Assembly (NCBI GenBank): GCA_002411365.1
Contig: DHSD01000007.1
Span: 1-19,275, forward strand
Direction: 5' to 3'
DNA: 19,275 nucleotides
Origin: Ruminococcaceae bacterium UBA5295
GTDB taxonomy: Bacteria; Bacillota; Clostridia; Oscillospirales; Acutalibacteraceae
Shown: positions 6,008-14,431 of the stretch, in pieces
Layout of the letters: each line of letters begins with the position of its first letter
How positions within the stretch are numbered: position 1 is the first letter of the stretch
Notes under the pieces: generated by a model
The model's database searches: none
What the model was told of the DNA's origin: nothing
The model's input: the letters and a program-made list of their open reading frames with translations, nothing else
Made by a program: the position numbers and the translations under genes

Positions 6008-8179
6008 TCAGGCAAACAGCCCGAATCCGCCGTCATTCGTAATGCTCAGGCCAGTGTCGCTGTCATAAAGGTTAGGCACAGTAAGTACAGCGAGCTTTTC
6101 ATCAACTACCGCCAAAGATGGTGAAAGCTCTTTAAACTGGTTTCCATAAACATTGACACAGTACTGTCCCATCCTGCGGTAAAACTCCTTGTTTGGCTTA
6201 AAGTCACGCTGCTCAAGCTGCGAAGCCATTCTGCTGCTCTTCTCATCGCGCGGTATCAGCACTGTCCATGTATTATTTTCTATTATGCAGAACCTCTCTG
6301 CGTTTGTTTTAAACGGGAAGCTTAGATTGTTTTTAATTCCGTCTTCAAATGAGCCAACAATGTTGTTTCTGTCAAGTTCGCTGCCCGTATCCCTGTAAAG
6401 GTTTTCAAAATAAGCCTTAATCTCTTCCGGTGCAGTTATATCTTTTTTATTGTACGTCACGGCGTACGCCTCCCGCATCGGGCGCTTCAAAGAATCAGGA
6501 AGCTTGTACCTGCCTTCGGACCGAAAAAGGTAAACAGTGCTTTCTTCCGCCGGCCTTTTCCCTTCGCGGTTGCAGCGGCCGCCGGCCTGTATCTCGCTGT
6601 CAAGCCCTGCATATGTGCGGTAAACAGTCGGGAAGTCAATATCCACACCGGCTTCTATAAGGCTTGTTGAAACTGTGCGGCATGGTTTGCCGTTCTTAAG
6701 CCTTTCGCGTATCTCTTTGATTACCCCGCGCCTGTGCTCCGGAGTCATAAGTGTCGAAAGGTGAAAGCACCCGTCGCCCTTGAGTAAGCCATAAACATTT
6801 TTGGCCTGCTTTCTTGTTGAAACAATACACAAAACCTGGCCGCATGCGTTAAGCCGGTTGGCCAATTCTTCATCTGAAAGTTTGCCGAGCTGTTCATAAT
6901 GCACACGGCGGAACGCATCAAAAAGTTCCTTAGTATTCGGGCATATCTCAGTCGGCCTGAGCTTTGGCGCATATATATCAAACAGCGGCTGCAGGGCCGG
7001 CTGTGTCGCCGTGCACAGTACGCATGTTGCGCTGTAATTTGCGATAAGTTCCGCAATGGCATCCACACACGGCTTTAAGTACTGGAGCGGCAGAGTCTGG
7101 GCCTCATCAAAAATCACTACACTGTCTGCTATGCTGTGCAGCTTGCGGCATGCAGATGGCCTGTTTGAAAACAGTGACTCGAAAAACTGCACAGCCGTCG
7201 TTACTACAACAGGCATATCCCAGTTTTCAGCTGCAAGGCGCTTCTGGTTCATCTCTTCATTTTTGCTGTCGTCATGCTTCGCGCCTGAATAATGCGCCAG
7301 AACATTTTCCCTGCCAAAAATGCCGCTGAATATATCGGCGGTCTGTTCGATTATCGAGCAGTACGGTATAACATAAATCACCCGCTTCATGTCATGTTTA
7401 GCCGCATGGTGCAGCGCGAATGCCATAGACGACACAGTCTTTCCGCCGCCTGTCGGAACCGTAAGCGTGAATAGCCCTTTTTCCATTTTACTGCCCGTTT
7501 CAATGCATGTTTTTAAAATTTCACTGCGCTTGCCGTTGACACCGTCCCTGCCATTAAGCCAGCCGTTCTGTTCTATAAAGCCGTCAAGCTTTTTGAGCAG
7601 CCCCTCAATGCTGCAGCCGCTCTCCCTCTTAATTTTTCCGCCTGACATAAACCTCTCCGTGTCGAGGAAATCCGCATCTACAAGGCATGAAAAAAGCATC
7701 CGTATAAAAAACGAAACTGTAAAACCGTGGTGCCCCAAAGGCGTAAGCGGCGGCAGTTCCGGTTTTTGCAGCCTTATGTATTTTTTGTAAATCCCGTAGC
7801 TATTGCTTATTTTTTTATTGAGCCGGCCCCAAAGCGTACCCGACGTCTCGCTGCTGTCAAACCTGCCGCCGCCGTCAAGCAGGCCGGCATGGTGCCCCGC
7901 TATGCAGTATGCCGCCGGTATGCCGCAGAACTTTATTATCTCTTTTGCTCCGGCTGTCGAATGGTCTGTCCTTTCGCCGCCGTTCCATATATGCTGCTGA
8001 AATTTCTCCGAATACTTCCCAATGTCATGGGCAAGCCCGCACTGGTAGGCCATGCTTTCGGCGTGGAATGGCCTGGCAAATTTTGCGGCAAGTTCAGCAA
8101 CATTTTCAAGGTGCTCCTCTATCGTCTGGGTTGCACCGTCTTCCCTTATGTGCGCGGCAGGCGGCTTTTCGGTTGCCAT
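6008..8179 (-). CDS. cas3: Type I-C CRISPR nuclease/helicase Cas3
   Basis: Cas3 is recruited by target-bound Cascade to nick, unwind and degrade DNA. The N-terminal HD nuclease domain is intact (numbering from the upstream ATG at 8218: H64-D65 in LAHDIGK, H109-H110 in AGHHAGL, D181/D183 in VDADF). The SF2 helicase follows with Walker A PTGGGKT (255-261), DEAQ (371-374), TATQP (404-408) and motif VI QAGGRCNREGKR (544-554). I chose ATG 8179 (723 residues): the ATG at 8218 would lie only about 5 nt after the predicted transcription start with no ribosome binding site, while 8179 has GGAAGAAG upstream. It has its own promoter, separate from the Cascade operon. Confidence 0.96.
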   Translation of the reverse strand: MATEKPPAAHIREDGATQTIEEHLENVAELAAKFARPFHAESMAYQCGLAHDIGKYSEKFQQHIWNGGERTDHSTAGAKEIIKFCGIPAAYCIAGHHAGLLDGGGRFDSSETSGTLWGRLNKKISNSYGIYKKYIRLQKPELPPLTPLGHHGFTVSFFIRMLFSCLVDADFLDTERFMSGGKIKRESGCSIEGLLKKLDGFIEQNGWLNGRDGVNGKRSEILKTCIETGSKMEKGLFTLTVPTGGGKTVSSMAFALHHAAKHDMKRVIYVIPYCSIIEQTADIFSGIFGRENVLAHYSGAKHDDSKNEEMNQKRLAAENWDMPVVVTTAVQFFESLFSNRPSACRKLHSIADSVVIFDEAQTLPLQYLKPCVDAIAELIANYSATCVLCTATQPALQPLFDIYAPKLRPTEICPNTKELFDAFRRVHYEQLGKLSDEELANRLNACGQVLCIVSTRKQAKNVYGLLKGDGCFHLSTLMTPEHRRGVIKEIRERLKNGKPCRTVSTSLIEAGVDIDFPTVYRTYAGLDSEIQAGGRCNREGKRPAEESTVYLFRSEGRYKLPDSLKRPMREAYAVTYNKKDITAPEEIKAYFENLYRDTGSELDRNNIVGSFEDGIKNNLSFPFKTNAERFCIIENNTWTVLIPRDEKSSRMASQLEQRDFKPNKEFYRRMGQYCVNVYGNQFKELSPSLAVVDEKLAVLTVPNLYDSDTGLSITNDGGFGLFA

Positions 8180-8230
8180 CTTTACATCTTCTTCCATTTG
8201 ATCTACAATATATACCATATTATGTCATAT

Positions 8231-8259
8231 ATTTTAATTCGTTTTCAGCTGATTGTCAA
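8231..8259 (-). promoter_or_regulatory. cas3 promoter
   Basis: On the minus strand -35 TTGACA (8259-8254), a 17-nt spacer and -10 TAAAAT (8236-8231) predict a start near 8224. This makes cas3 a separate transcription unit and fixes the translation start downstream, at 8179. I see no copy of the CreR-like target here. Confidence 0.82.
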
Positions 8260-8267
8260 TACATAAC

Positions 8268-8302
8268 AAAAAATGCCGCCTGAGCCTAAGCCCAAGCAGC
8301 AT
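8268..8302 (-). terminator. Intrinsic terminator of the glycerol/DHA operon
   Basis: On the minus strand a stem of about 12 bp with some G-U pairs (arms at 8302-8291 and 8284-8273) is followed by TTTTTT. It lies about 105 nt behind the TetR gene and directly before the cas3 promoter, so it closes the large glycerol operon and insulates cas3. Confidence 0.75.
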
Positions 8303-8406
8303 TATAACAATAGTATTTAGCAGACAGCTTCTATAATTTCCCCTGGATGCTTAAATTAACCATACATTTTCTGTTATCTGTTTCTGTCCTGCACCCAATG
8401 CCGGAA

Positions 8407-8949
8407 TTACATACCGACCAGCATTTTTTGAAGCATATCGGCTTGCTTTAAAATATATTCTCCGTCATCCTGCATGCCGCCCTTTATCCAGCGCACCGCC
8501 GAATCGGTAAAAGCGTCTGTGAAAAAAACAAGCCGTAAATTCTTATCACACTGCTCAACATATTTATGGCAGCACCCGGCAAAAAGCAGTGACACCCAGT
8601 ACTTCATAAATGGATACATCATTTTTTTCAGTACGTCTTCCGGAAGGGAGCAGCCCACATTTTTAACAAGCGCCCTGTTCCCCTCTGCATACCTTATGGC
8701 AAGATGCATCACAGTCCGCCAGTCTTCTGTATCTGCACTGTTAATTCCAGCAAGGAATTCATTCGTGTAAATCCAGTTGAGAAGGTCATATATATCCTTA
8801 AAATGGTAGTAGAAAGTGTGGCGGTTAAGGCCGCAGTTCTCCGTGATATCCTGCACTGTGATTTTTCTAAGCGGAATCCTCTCCATCAAATCCTTGAGTG
8901 AATCCGCCAACATCTGTACTGTTTGCTTCCTTTGCAAAGTTCTCTCCAT
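8407..8949 (-). CDS. TetR-family regulator, DhaS-like dihydroxyacetone kinase regulator
   Basis: This 180-residue protein has an N-terminal TetR helix-turn-helix: ITVQDITENCGLNRHTFYYHF at about residues 30-50, split as ITVQDITENCG and LNRHTFYYHF, followed by KDIYDLLNWIY. This is typical of the DhaS-like group, members of which control dha genes. The C-terminal ligand or dimer domain is less conserved. It lies last in the operon, 74 nt behind dhaK. In Lactococcus DhaS works with DhaQ, a DhaK-like sensor; I see no second DhaK-like gene here, so the sensing route is open. The ATG has a GGGGG-containing binding site. Confidence 0.85.
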   Translation of the reverse strand: MERTLQRKQTVQMLADSLKDLMERIPLRKITVQDITENCGLNRHTFYYHFKDIYDLLNWIYTNEFLAGINSADTEDWRTVMHLAIRYAEGNRALVKNVGCSLPEDVLKKMMYPFMKYWVSLLFAGCCHKYVEQCDKNLRLVFFTDAFTDSAVRWIKGGMQDDGEYILKQADMLQKMLVGM

Positions 8950-9023
8950 AAAAATCCCCCGCAGACATTTTTAAGCCGCATCCGCTTTTGTAAAACCAGG
9001 ACGGACCGTTTTTGAAGTGGAAG

Positions 9024-10019
9024 TTAAGCCTGTGTGAACGCCGGTGTTTCAGCCGGTGCAAGCAGAAGCTGTTTAAGTTCCGCATCAAGCTTCAAAAGTG
9101 AAATTGAAAATCCGCCCATTTCAAGCGAAGTCATGAAATTACCCACCGTTGTCTTTGCAACATTTATGCCTTTTGAAGCAAGCACTTCCGCAGCCCTGCG
9201 GTTCGCAACAAACAGTTCCATAAGCGGAGTTGAGCCAAGGCCGTTTACAAGCATTGCCACTTCATCGCCCTGCTTAAGGCTCATATCGTCAAATATCCTG
9301 CCTAGGAGCTGGTCTACTATCTCGTTGGCCGGGCGTATTTTTTCACGCATTGTCCCCGGCTCGCCGTGTATGCCTATGCCTATCTCTATCTCGTCATCTT
9401 TCAGCGTAAAGCTCGGTTTCCCAGCCTCAGGCACCGTGCACGGTGAAATTGCCATGCCCATAGAGCGCACATTTGCAATGACTTTTTCCGCAACGGCTTT
9501 TACTTCTTCAAGTGTGCCGCCCGCTTCAGCTTTTGCCCCTGCAATTTTGTGCACTAAAAGCGTGCCCGCAATTCCTCGCCTGCCGCTTGTAAACGTGCTG
9601 TTCTCGACCGCAACGTCATCATTTACAACAACTTTTTCAGTCTTTATGCCCTCAGCCTCGGCCATTTCAGCTGCCATGTTGAAGTTAAGCACATCTCCGG
9701 TATAATTCTTTATTACAAGGAGCACGCCTTTCCCGCCGTTTACAGCTTTGATGGCTTCAAATATCTGGTCTGGCGTCGGCGAAGTGAAAACAGTGCCTGC
9801 TACTGCCGCATCGAGCATGCCTCTGCCTACGAATCCGCCGTGAGCCGGTTCATGGCCGCTGCCGCCGCCACTTACAATAGCGACTTTCGGTGTAGGCGCA
9901 TTTGCGCGCACAAGCACATTTAAGCCATTAAGGCGCCGTACATACTGCGGATATGCATAAGCCATGCCGTCCAGCATTTCATCTACGACATCTGCCGGGT
10001 TATTAATGATTTTTTTCAT
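9024..10019 (-). CDS. dhaK: PTS-dependent dihydroxyacetone kinase, substrate-binding subunit DhaK
   Basis: DhaK holds dihydroxyacetone while DhaL-bound ADP/ATP transfers phosphate to it, giving dihydroxyacetone phosphate. The 331-residue protein has the expected catalytic set at the same numbers as E. coli DhaK: H56 in GGGSGHEPAHGG, D109 in YTGDVLNF and H218 in GIGIHGEPG, which binds the substrate covalently. The ATG has GAGGTG upstream. It follows dhaM by 56 nt. Length is normal for a stand-alone DhaK, without the C-terminal ATP domain of single-chain kinases. Confidence 0.96.
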   Translation of the reverse strand: MKKIINNPADVVDEMLDGMAYAYPQYVRRLNGLNVLVRANAPTPKVAIVSGGGSGHEPAHGGFVGRGMLDAAVAGTVFTSPTPDQIFEAIKAVNGGKGVLLVIKNYTGDVLNFNMAAEMAEAEGIKTEKVVVNDDVAVENSTFTSGRRGIAGTLLVHKIAGAKAEAGGTLEEVKAVAEKVIANVRSMGMAISPCTVPEAGKPSFTLKDDEIEIGIGIHGEPGTMREKIRPANEIVDQLLGRIFDDMSLKQGDEVAMLVNGLGSTPLMELFVANRRAAEVLASKGINVAKTTVGNFMTSLEMGGFSISLLKLDAELKQLLLAPAETPAFTQA

Positions 10020-10075
10020 AACAAAGACACCTCTTTCATTTTATTCAATGCTTTAATAAAAGCCAGCTTGCCAGA

Positions 10076-10471
10076 TTACTGCAGTTTTTTCATGTCTTTT
10101 GCCTCTTCGGCCGCGCTTATGACCTCTGAAAGCCCCGCATTGCCCGAAGCGCAGACGGCTGCCCCCATAGAGCCTTCAACTATAGGTGCGTCCGCGATTT
10201 TCACTTTGCCTTTCATCTCATCAGGCAGCATTGCCATAGCCGTTTTCGTACTTAAAATTGAACTGCCCATGTCTGCCATTACAACTACGCCGTCGCCTGA
10301 GTCGGCTTTTTGGATCGCTTCCATTATTCTAACCGCATCGGTGCCGATTTCACCGTTTTCAAGCCCGCCTGCAGGGATTATCTTTGCTTCGTCACCAGCC
10401 ATCTGCGCAGCAAGGTCCCTTACGCCTTCGGCTATCTTTGCGCTGTGCGATACTATAACAAGTCCTACCAT
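10076..10471 (-). CDS. dhaM: PTS-dependent dihydroxyacetone kinase phosphotransferase subunit DhaM (EIIA type)
   Basis: DhaM takes phosphate from HPr and passes it to ADP bound on DhaL. From ATG 10471 the protein has 131 residues and consists only of the mannose-type EIIA domain: MVGLVIVSHSAKIAEG carries the likely phospho-acceptor H9, and VVMADMGSS and IADAPIVEGS are the usual core strands. The HPr and EI-like domains of the E. coli protein are absent, as in other Gram-positive DhaM. The frame is open to 10504 but would overlap dhaL; ATG 10471 has AAGGAG 11 nt upstream and lies 8 nt behind the dhaL stop. Confidence 0.93.
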   Translation of the reverse strand: MVGLVIVSHSAKIAEGVRDLAAQMAGDEAKIIPAGGLENGEIGTDAVRIMEAIQKADSGDGVVVMADMGSSILSTKTAMAMLPDEMKGKVKIADAPIVEGSMGAAVCASGNAGLSEVISAAEEAKDMKKLQ

Positions 10472-10479
10472 GGATAAAT

Positions 10480-11118
10480 TTACTCCTTCCCGGCTGTACG
10501 GCAATAATCCGTAAGGGCCTTTAAGATAATTGCAGATGAAGTAGCGCCCGGATCCTGGTGCCCTATGCTTCTTTCACCGAGGTAGCTCGCCCTGCCTTTC
10601 TTTGCGGGGATAGTCTTTGTGTATTCGACGCCTTTGTTGGCTGCACCGCAGGCCGACTCCATGCACTCAAGCAGGCTGCCACCCTGTTTCATTTTCTCAC
10701 TGAAAGCCGCGTATGCAGGTTCGAGTGCATCTATCATGGTCTTGTCGCCTTTTGAAGCTTTGCCAAGGCTCTCAATGCCGTCTATCGCCGCGCGGAACAT
10801 TTTTTCCGCAAGTTCCGCTGTGACTGTTGAAGCGCCTTCGGCTGCTTTTGAACAGCGCAGGAACGCCGTGCCGTAAAGCGGGCCCGAAGCCCCGCCTACC
10901 GTAGATATAAGCGTCATGGCTACCGTTTTAAGGCCTGACTGCAAATCCTGCGGCTGTGTGCTTTCCAGCTTTTTCATCACAGCTTCAAATCCGCGCGACA
11001 TGTTGATGCCGTGGTCCGCGTCGCCTATTACCCTGTCGAGGTCTGTCAGCAAATCCTTGTTCTTGATGACAGCGCTGGAGACGGCTTCCATAGCACCTGT
11101 AAAACAACTGCTGCCCAT
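10480..11118 (-). CDS. dhaL: PTS-dependent dihydroxyacetone kinase, ADP-binding subunit DhaL
   Basis: DhaL carries a tightly bound nucleotide that DhaM re-phosphorylates and DhaK uses. The 212-residue helical-barrel protein has LDRVIGDADHGINMSRG (Asp residues that bind two Mg ions), GGASGPLYGT, KGDKTMIDAL and GRASYLGERSIGHQDPGA. The usual GDGDHG reads GDADHG here, a mild change that keeps the Asp residues. The ATG has GGAAGGTG. A 118-nt gap with a hairpin and a shared motif separates it from the gene before. Confidence 0.95.
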   Translation of the reverse strand: MGSSCFTGAMEAVSSAVIKNKDLLTDLDRVIGDADHGINMSRGFEAVMKKLESTQPQDLQSGLKTVAMTLISTVGGASGPLYGTAFLRCSKAAEGASTVTAELAEKMFRAAIDGIESLGKASKGDKTMIDALEPAYAAFSEKMKQGGSLLECMESACGAANKGVEYTKTIPAKKGRASYLGERSIGHQDPGATSSAIILKALTDYCRTAGKE

Positions 11119-11236
11119 AAAATCACCTTCCGTTTAAATTTTGCGAAAAGCAGCGGCCTGACGGTCATTGGAGCCCGTGCGCGTCAGCGCTTTCACTGGT
11201 TTTCTCAAATACTATTTTACTGCTGTTTTTCTCTTT
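11119..11236 (-). promoter_or_regulatory. Intercistronic region before dhaL with hairpin and shared AGTATTTGAG motif
   Basis: On the minus strand AGTATTTGAG (11213-11204) resembles the loop motif AGTGTWTGAG of the two upstream leaders. About 17 nt later comes a hairpin with arms CTGACG (11187-11182) and CGTCAG (11163-11158), followed by TGCTTTTCGC. The U-run is weak, so this could be a partial terminator or processing site. I see no convincing promoter. Confidence 0.4.
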
Positions 11237-11581
11237 TTACATGTCTTTCGTAACAATTAAGTTTGCCCCTGTCCCAAGAATATTATTAATAACGATGTCC
11301 CCGCGCTTTACAGGTGATTTCAGCTCAACATTATCCAGCACGTCCATTGCCTCAAGAAGTTTGCCCTTAGGTATAGGCCCGTCGGTCTTTACCGGGCAGC
11401 GGCGGTGGGGAGCGCTGCTTATTTTTACTGTGCTCGTCAAGACCCTCGTGGGGTTCGTAAGTTCCGTCTTGCCGTATTCCGCCCCGCGCGGGCAGCGGTT
11501 GCCTGTTACTTTAAAGCCATTTTCGTCATCCACGTCAAGGTGGCAGCCATTTGGGCATACAATGCAGATAAGGTGTTTCAT
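11237..11581 (-). CDS. DUF1667 family Cys-rich protein, partner of the glycerol-3-phosphate dehydrogenase module
   Basis: The 114-residue product has CIVCPNGC (two CxxC-like pairs) and GNRCPRG near its N-terminus, four Cys in all (C6, C9, C13, C30 counting from ATG 11581), consistent with a metal or Fe-S site. DUF1667 proteins commonly sit beside GlpA-like and NAD(FAD) oxidoreductase genes, as here, and are thought to be electron-transfer partners. The ATG overlaps the preceding stop (TGATG); a GTG one codon earlier is also possible, with AAGGAGG upstream suiting both. The electron-transfer role is inference. Confidence 0.88.
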   Translation of the reverse strand: MKHLICIVCPNGCHLDVDDENGFKVTGNRCPRGAEYGKTELTNPTRVLTSTVKISSAPHRRCPVKTDGPIPKGKLLEAMDVLDNVELKSPVKRGDIVINNILGTGANLIVTKDM

Positions 11582-12855
11582 CACTTCTGCACCTCCTTTG
11601 CAGAAATAGTTATCTCTCCGCCTGCGGCTTTATTTAAAAGCTGCTTCGGCAGGGTTATGTGCTCCATCTCGCCCGGCGCCATATGACCGCGCGGATACGA
11701 GATAAGTTTTTGCCCGCCGCTTGTGACATCGAGGGAAGAAGTGCTGAAATTGCGGCGCACACGGAAGAAGACGTCAACAGATTTGTCTATGCGCTCAGGG
11801 CGTATATACTGCGGCACTGTATAGCCTATGTCGCTTCCGCAGACCATCTTTATGCACGGCTCGCTTCCGGCTTTTCCTTCTGTTTTCTGTTTGCAGTACT
11901 CGGCAGCGGCGGCTCCTGCATGCTGACTTTCAGCCGTTACAAAGTCTACGAGGTCATGCACATGGAGAACGTTTCCGCTCGCAAAAACGCCCGGAATCGA
12001 CGTTTCCATGTTCTCGTAAACAACAGGGCCTTTCGTGCGCGGATCTATTTTTATGCCCGCGTTGCGTGAAAGCTCGTTCTCAGGGATAAGGCCTACCGAA
12101 AGGAGTATGGTGTCGCAATCGAAGTATTTTTCGGTTCCCGGTATGGGTTTCCTGTTTTTGTCTACTTCGGAAACAGTGGCACCCTCAACACGCCTTTTGC
12201 CTTTAATCTCAGTGATTGTGTGCGAAAGGTAAAGCGGAATATTGTAGTCATTGAGGCACTGCACTATATTGCGGTTAAGCCCGTTGCAGTAAGGCATGAG
12301 CTCAACGCATGCGAGCACTTTCGCGCCTTCGAGCGTAAGCCTGCGCGCCATGATAAGGCCTATATCTCCGGAACCGAGTATAAGCACCCTTTTCCCGACC
12401 ATGTATCCCTCTACATTTATATAGCGCTGGGCTGCGCCTGCCGTAAGGATGCCGGAAGGGCGTGTCCCCGGTATACCGATAGCACCACGAGTGCGCTCAC
12501 GGCAGCCCATGGCAAGCACCACAGCGCCCGCCTGCACAGTAAAGCAGCCCTGGCGCGGGTTCATCATTGTTACCTGGCGGTCATTTGAAATCTGCAGTAC
12601 CATTGTGTCGAGCATGAGCTCTGCATCCGTTTTCTTAAGCATGTCTTCAAAGCGCCCCGCATACTCAGGCCCGGTCAGTTCTTCTTTAAAGTAATGCAGC
12701 CCGAAACCGTTGTGTATGCACTGGTTAAGGATGCCGCCCGGCTCCTTGTCGCGCTCTACAACAAGTATTTTCCGCGCGCCGTTTTGATATGCCTCACAGG
12801 CAGCGGCAAGCCCGGCAGGGCCGGCCCCAATTACGACAACGTCATAATTTTTCAT
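11581..12855 (-). CDS. FAD/NAD(P)-dependent pyridine nucleotide-disulfide oxidoreductase (GlpB-like partner)
   Basis: The 424-residue flavoprotein has an N-terminal FAD site DVVVIGAGPAGLAAACEA (GxGxxG at residues 10-15) and a second nucleotide site VLILGSGDIGLIMARRL (161-166). A conserved GCRERTRGA lies at about 118, and a SIPGVFASGN FAD segment comes late. It sits between GlpA-like and DUF1667 in overlapping reading frames, a three-gene set common in clostridia. It probably passes electrons from glycerol-3-phosphate oxidation to NAD or another carrier; the acceptor is not shown. ATG 12855 has GGGGAG 8 nt upstream and overlaps glpA by 14 nt; the frame is open further up, to 12882. Confidence 0.9.
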   Translation of the reverse strand: MKNYDVVVIGAGPAGLAAACEAYQNGARKILVVERDKEPGGILNQCIHNGFGLHYFKEELTGPEYAGRFEDMLKKTDAELMLDTMVLQISNDRQVTMMNPRQGCFTVQAGAVVLAMGCRERTRGAIGIPGTRPSGILTAGAAQRYINVEGYMVGKRVLILGSGDIGLIMARRLTLEGAKVLACVELMPYCNGLNRNIVQCLNDYNIPLYLSHTITEIKGKRRVEGATVSEVDKNRKPIPGTEKYFDCDTILLSVGLIPENELSRNAGIKIDPRTKGPVVYENMETSIPGVFASGNVLHVHDLVDFVTAESQHAGAAAAEYCKQKTEGKAGSEPCIKMVCGSDIGYTVPQYIRPERIDKSVDVFFRVRRNFSTSSLDVTSGGQKLISYPRGHMAPGEMEHITLPKQLLNKAAGGEITISAKEVQK

Positions 12856-14299
12856 TTTCCATTCTCCCCATCTTAGTCTCACCGGTCAGCAGATAGCTGT
12901 CTGCACGGTCCTGAACGATTTCTTCCATTGGGACTTTGCGTTCGCGGCTGAGTATCTCATGCACACGCGGGCCGCAGAAACCGCCCTGGCAGCGCCCCAT
13001 GCCCGCGTTGCAGCGGCGCTTCACCCCATCTATGCTCACAGGCGGGATAGGCCCGTTAAGCACGCTGCGTATATCGCCTTCGGTTATCGTCTCGCATCTG
13101 CATATCACCCTGCCGTAAAGCGGGTTGCTCTTAAGTGCTTTCTCTTTTTCTTCCGCAGTCATCAGCTTAAAAAGCGTTTCCCTGCGGTAATCCGTAAAGA
13201 AATCTTTTTCTTCGCAGACAAGGCCAATGCTTTCGAGTATGCTGCGCACTTCTTTCGCAATGGCAGGCGAAGATGAAAGCCCCGGCGATTTTATTGCCGC
13301 AGCGTTTACAAAACGCGGGGCGTCCGGCGACGCGTCTATGATAAAGTCGCTGCGCGTGTCCGCTGTTGCCCTTACGCCGGCAAAGTTGCGTATCGATTCG
13401 CGGAAATTCACGTGCGTGTCGGAGCGCAGTGCAGTTTTCATGACTTTTTCAAGGCCCTGTGCAGTTACGGACGTGTCTTCCGGCCCTTCCGCCGCGTCTG
13501 CAGTAGGCCCGACAATCAGGTTCCCATGCACAGTCGGGGAAATGAGCACGCCTTTGCCAAACTTGCCCGGCGCCTGGAAAATCGTATGGCTGACAAGGCT
13601 GCCCTCGCTCTTGTCGAGTATATAATATTCGCCCTTGACAGGCAGGATACGGAAAAACGGCTTTGCAACCATGTTGTTTATTTTATCCGCGAAAGTCCCG
13701 GCAGCATTTACTATATATTTTGTCTCAATCACATTGTTTCCGGCTTTTATGCGGTAGAACCCACCTTCGTCTGTGATTTCCCCAACAGTCGAATTGAGGA
13801 AGAGCTTTGCGCCGTTAAGCACGGCGCTCTGCGCCATTGCAATGCACAGGCCCCACGGGTCTATTATGGCGGCCGTCGGCGCATAGAGCGAGCCGACTAT
13901 TTCGTGGCTCAGCCCGGGCTCTATCTCGAGTGTCTGCTTCTTTGTCAAAATGCGGAGGTCTTTCACGCCGTTTTGCTTTCCGCGTTCCAGGAGTTCTTTC
14001 AGTATGTCCATGTCGCTGTTGTCAAATGCAATGACAAGCGAGCCGGCCTTCTTGTAAAACACATTGAGCTTTTTGCAGAGGCCTTCCATCATATTGCTGC
14101 CCTCCACATTAAGCCTTGCCATCTTTGTGCCCGGTTCCGGGTCATAGCCTGCATGGACAATGGCGCTGTTAGCCTTCGTCGTGCCGCAGGCAACATCATT
14201 TTCCTTTTCCACCACTGCTACAGAAAGAGCATAATGGGAAAGTTCATATGCAATGCCTGCGCCTATAACGCCGCAGCCAATTACGGTAACATCATACAT
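12842..14299 (-). CDS. glpA: Anaerobic glycerol-3-phosphate dehydrogenase, GlpA-like, with C-terminal BFD-type [2Fe-2S] domain
   Basis: This FAD enzyme should oxidise sn-glycerol-3-phosphate to dihydroxyacetone phosphate. The 485-residue protein starts with the DAAO-type FAD site MYDVTVIGCGVIGAGIAYEL, followed by the family's CGTTKANSAIVHAGYDP stretch (about 38-54), NAAGTFAD (198-205) and IRNFAGVRA (303-311). A BFD-like [2Fe-2S] domain closes the protein, with C400-x-C402 and C437-x4-C442. ATG 14299 was chosen because it starts the FAD site and has AAAGGA upstream; the open frame to 14389 runs through a terminator hairpin and is not credible. It heads the operon that continues through the dha genes. 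Confidence 0.91.
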   Translation of the reverse strand: MYDVTVIGCGVIGAGIAYELSHYALSVAVVEKENDVACGTTKANSAIVHAGYDPEPGTKMARLNVEGSNMMEGLCKKLNVFYKKAGSLVIAFDNSDMDILKELLERGKQNGVKDLRILTKKQTLEIEPGLSHEIVGSLYAPTAAIIDPWGLCIAMAQSAVLNGAKLFLNSTVGEITDEGGFYRIKAGNNVIETKYIVNAAGTFADKINNMVAKPFFRILPVKGEYYILDKSEGSLVSHTIFQAPGKFGKGVLISPTVHGNLIVGPTADAAEGPEDTSVTAQGLEKVMKTALRSDTHVNFRESIRNFAGVRATADTRSDFIIDASPDAPRFVNAAAIKSPGLSSSPAIAKEVRSILESIGLVCEEKDFFTDYRRETLFKLMTAEEKEKALKSNPLYGRVICRCETITEGDIRSVLNGPIPPVSIDGVKRRCNAGMGRCQGGFCGPRVHEILSRERKVPMEEIVQDRADSYLLTGETKMGRMENEKL

Positions 14300-14326
14300 A
14301 ATAGATATATTCCTTTCTGATAAATT

Positions 14327-14403
14327 AAAAAAGGAGCTGAACATTCCGCAGAGCCCCTTACGGGCCGCACGAAAACGTTCAACTCTCATACACTAAAACG
14401 TTT
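14327..14403 (-). promoter_or_regulatory. glpA leader: terminator with overlapping antiterminator, candidate GlpP site
   Basis: On the minus strand GAGTTGAAC (14385-14377) pairs with GTTCAGCTC (14342-14334) around an inner GC-rich hairpin, followed by TTTTTT (14332-14327): an intrinsic terminator before glpA. Alternatively AAACGTT (14403-14397) pairs with AACGTTT (14379-14373), which uses part of the terminator arm. The 17-nt loop of that hairpin contains AGTGTATGAG, shared with the hydrolase leader. GlpP is encoded directly upstream. Confidence 0.72.
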
Positions 14404-14431
14404 CTTGAAAACGATATTAATTTATATTTAC

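Noticed and set aside
8180..8218. Longer N-terminus for cas3
   Set aside because: The predicted transcription start leaves about 5 nt before ATG 8218 and no ribosome binding site.
8281..8302. CreR-like target near the cas3 promoter (GGCTTAGG)
   Set aside because: Only five guide bases match, the preceding bases are not TTC, and the sequence belongs to a terminator stem.
9034..9705. Plus-strand frame of 223 codons opposite dhaK
   Set aside because: Low-complexity Ser/Ala/Pro-rich shadow of dhaK, which has all catalytic residues in the other strand.
12842..14320. Long plus-strand frames opposite glpA, up to about 300 codons (13412-14320)
   Set aside because: They are antisense to a well-conserved gene, have no family similarity I can see, and result from its codon use.
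14300..14389. Longer N-terminus for the GlpA-like protein
   Set aside because: It would be translated through the leader's terminator hairpin; the FAD site starts directly at ATG 14299, which has a ribosome binding site.
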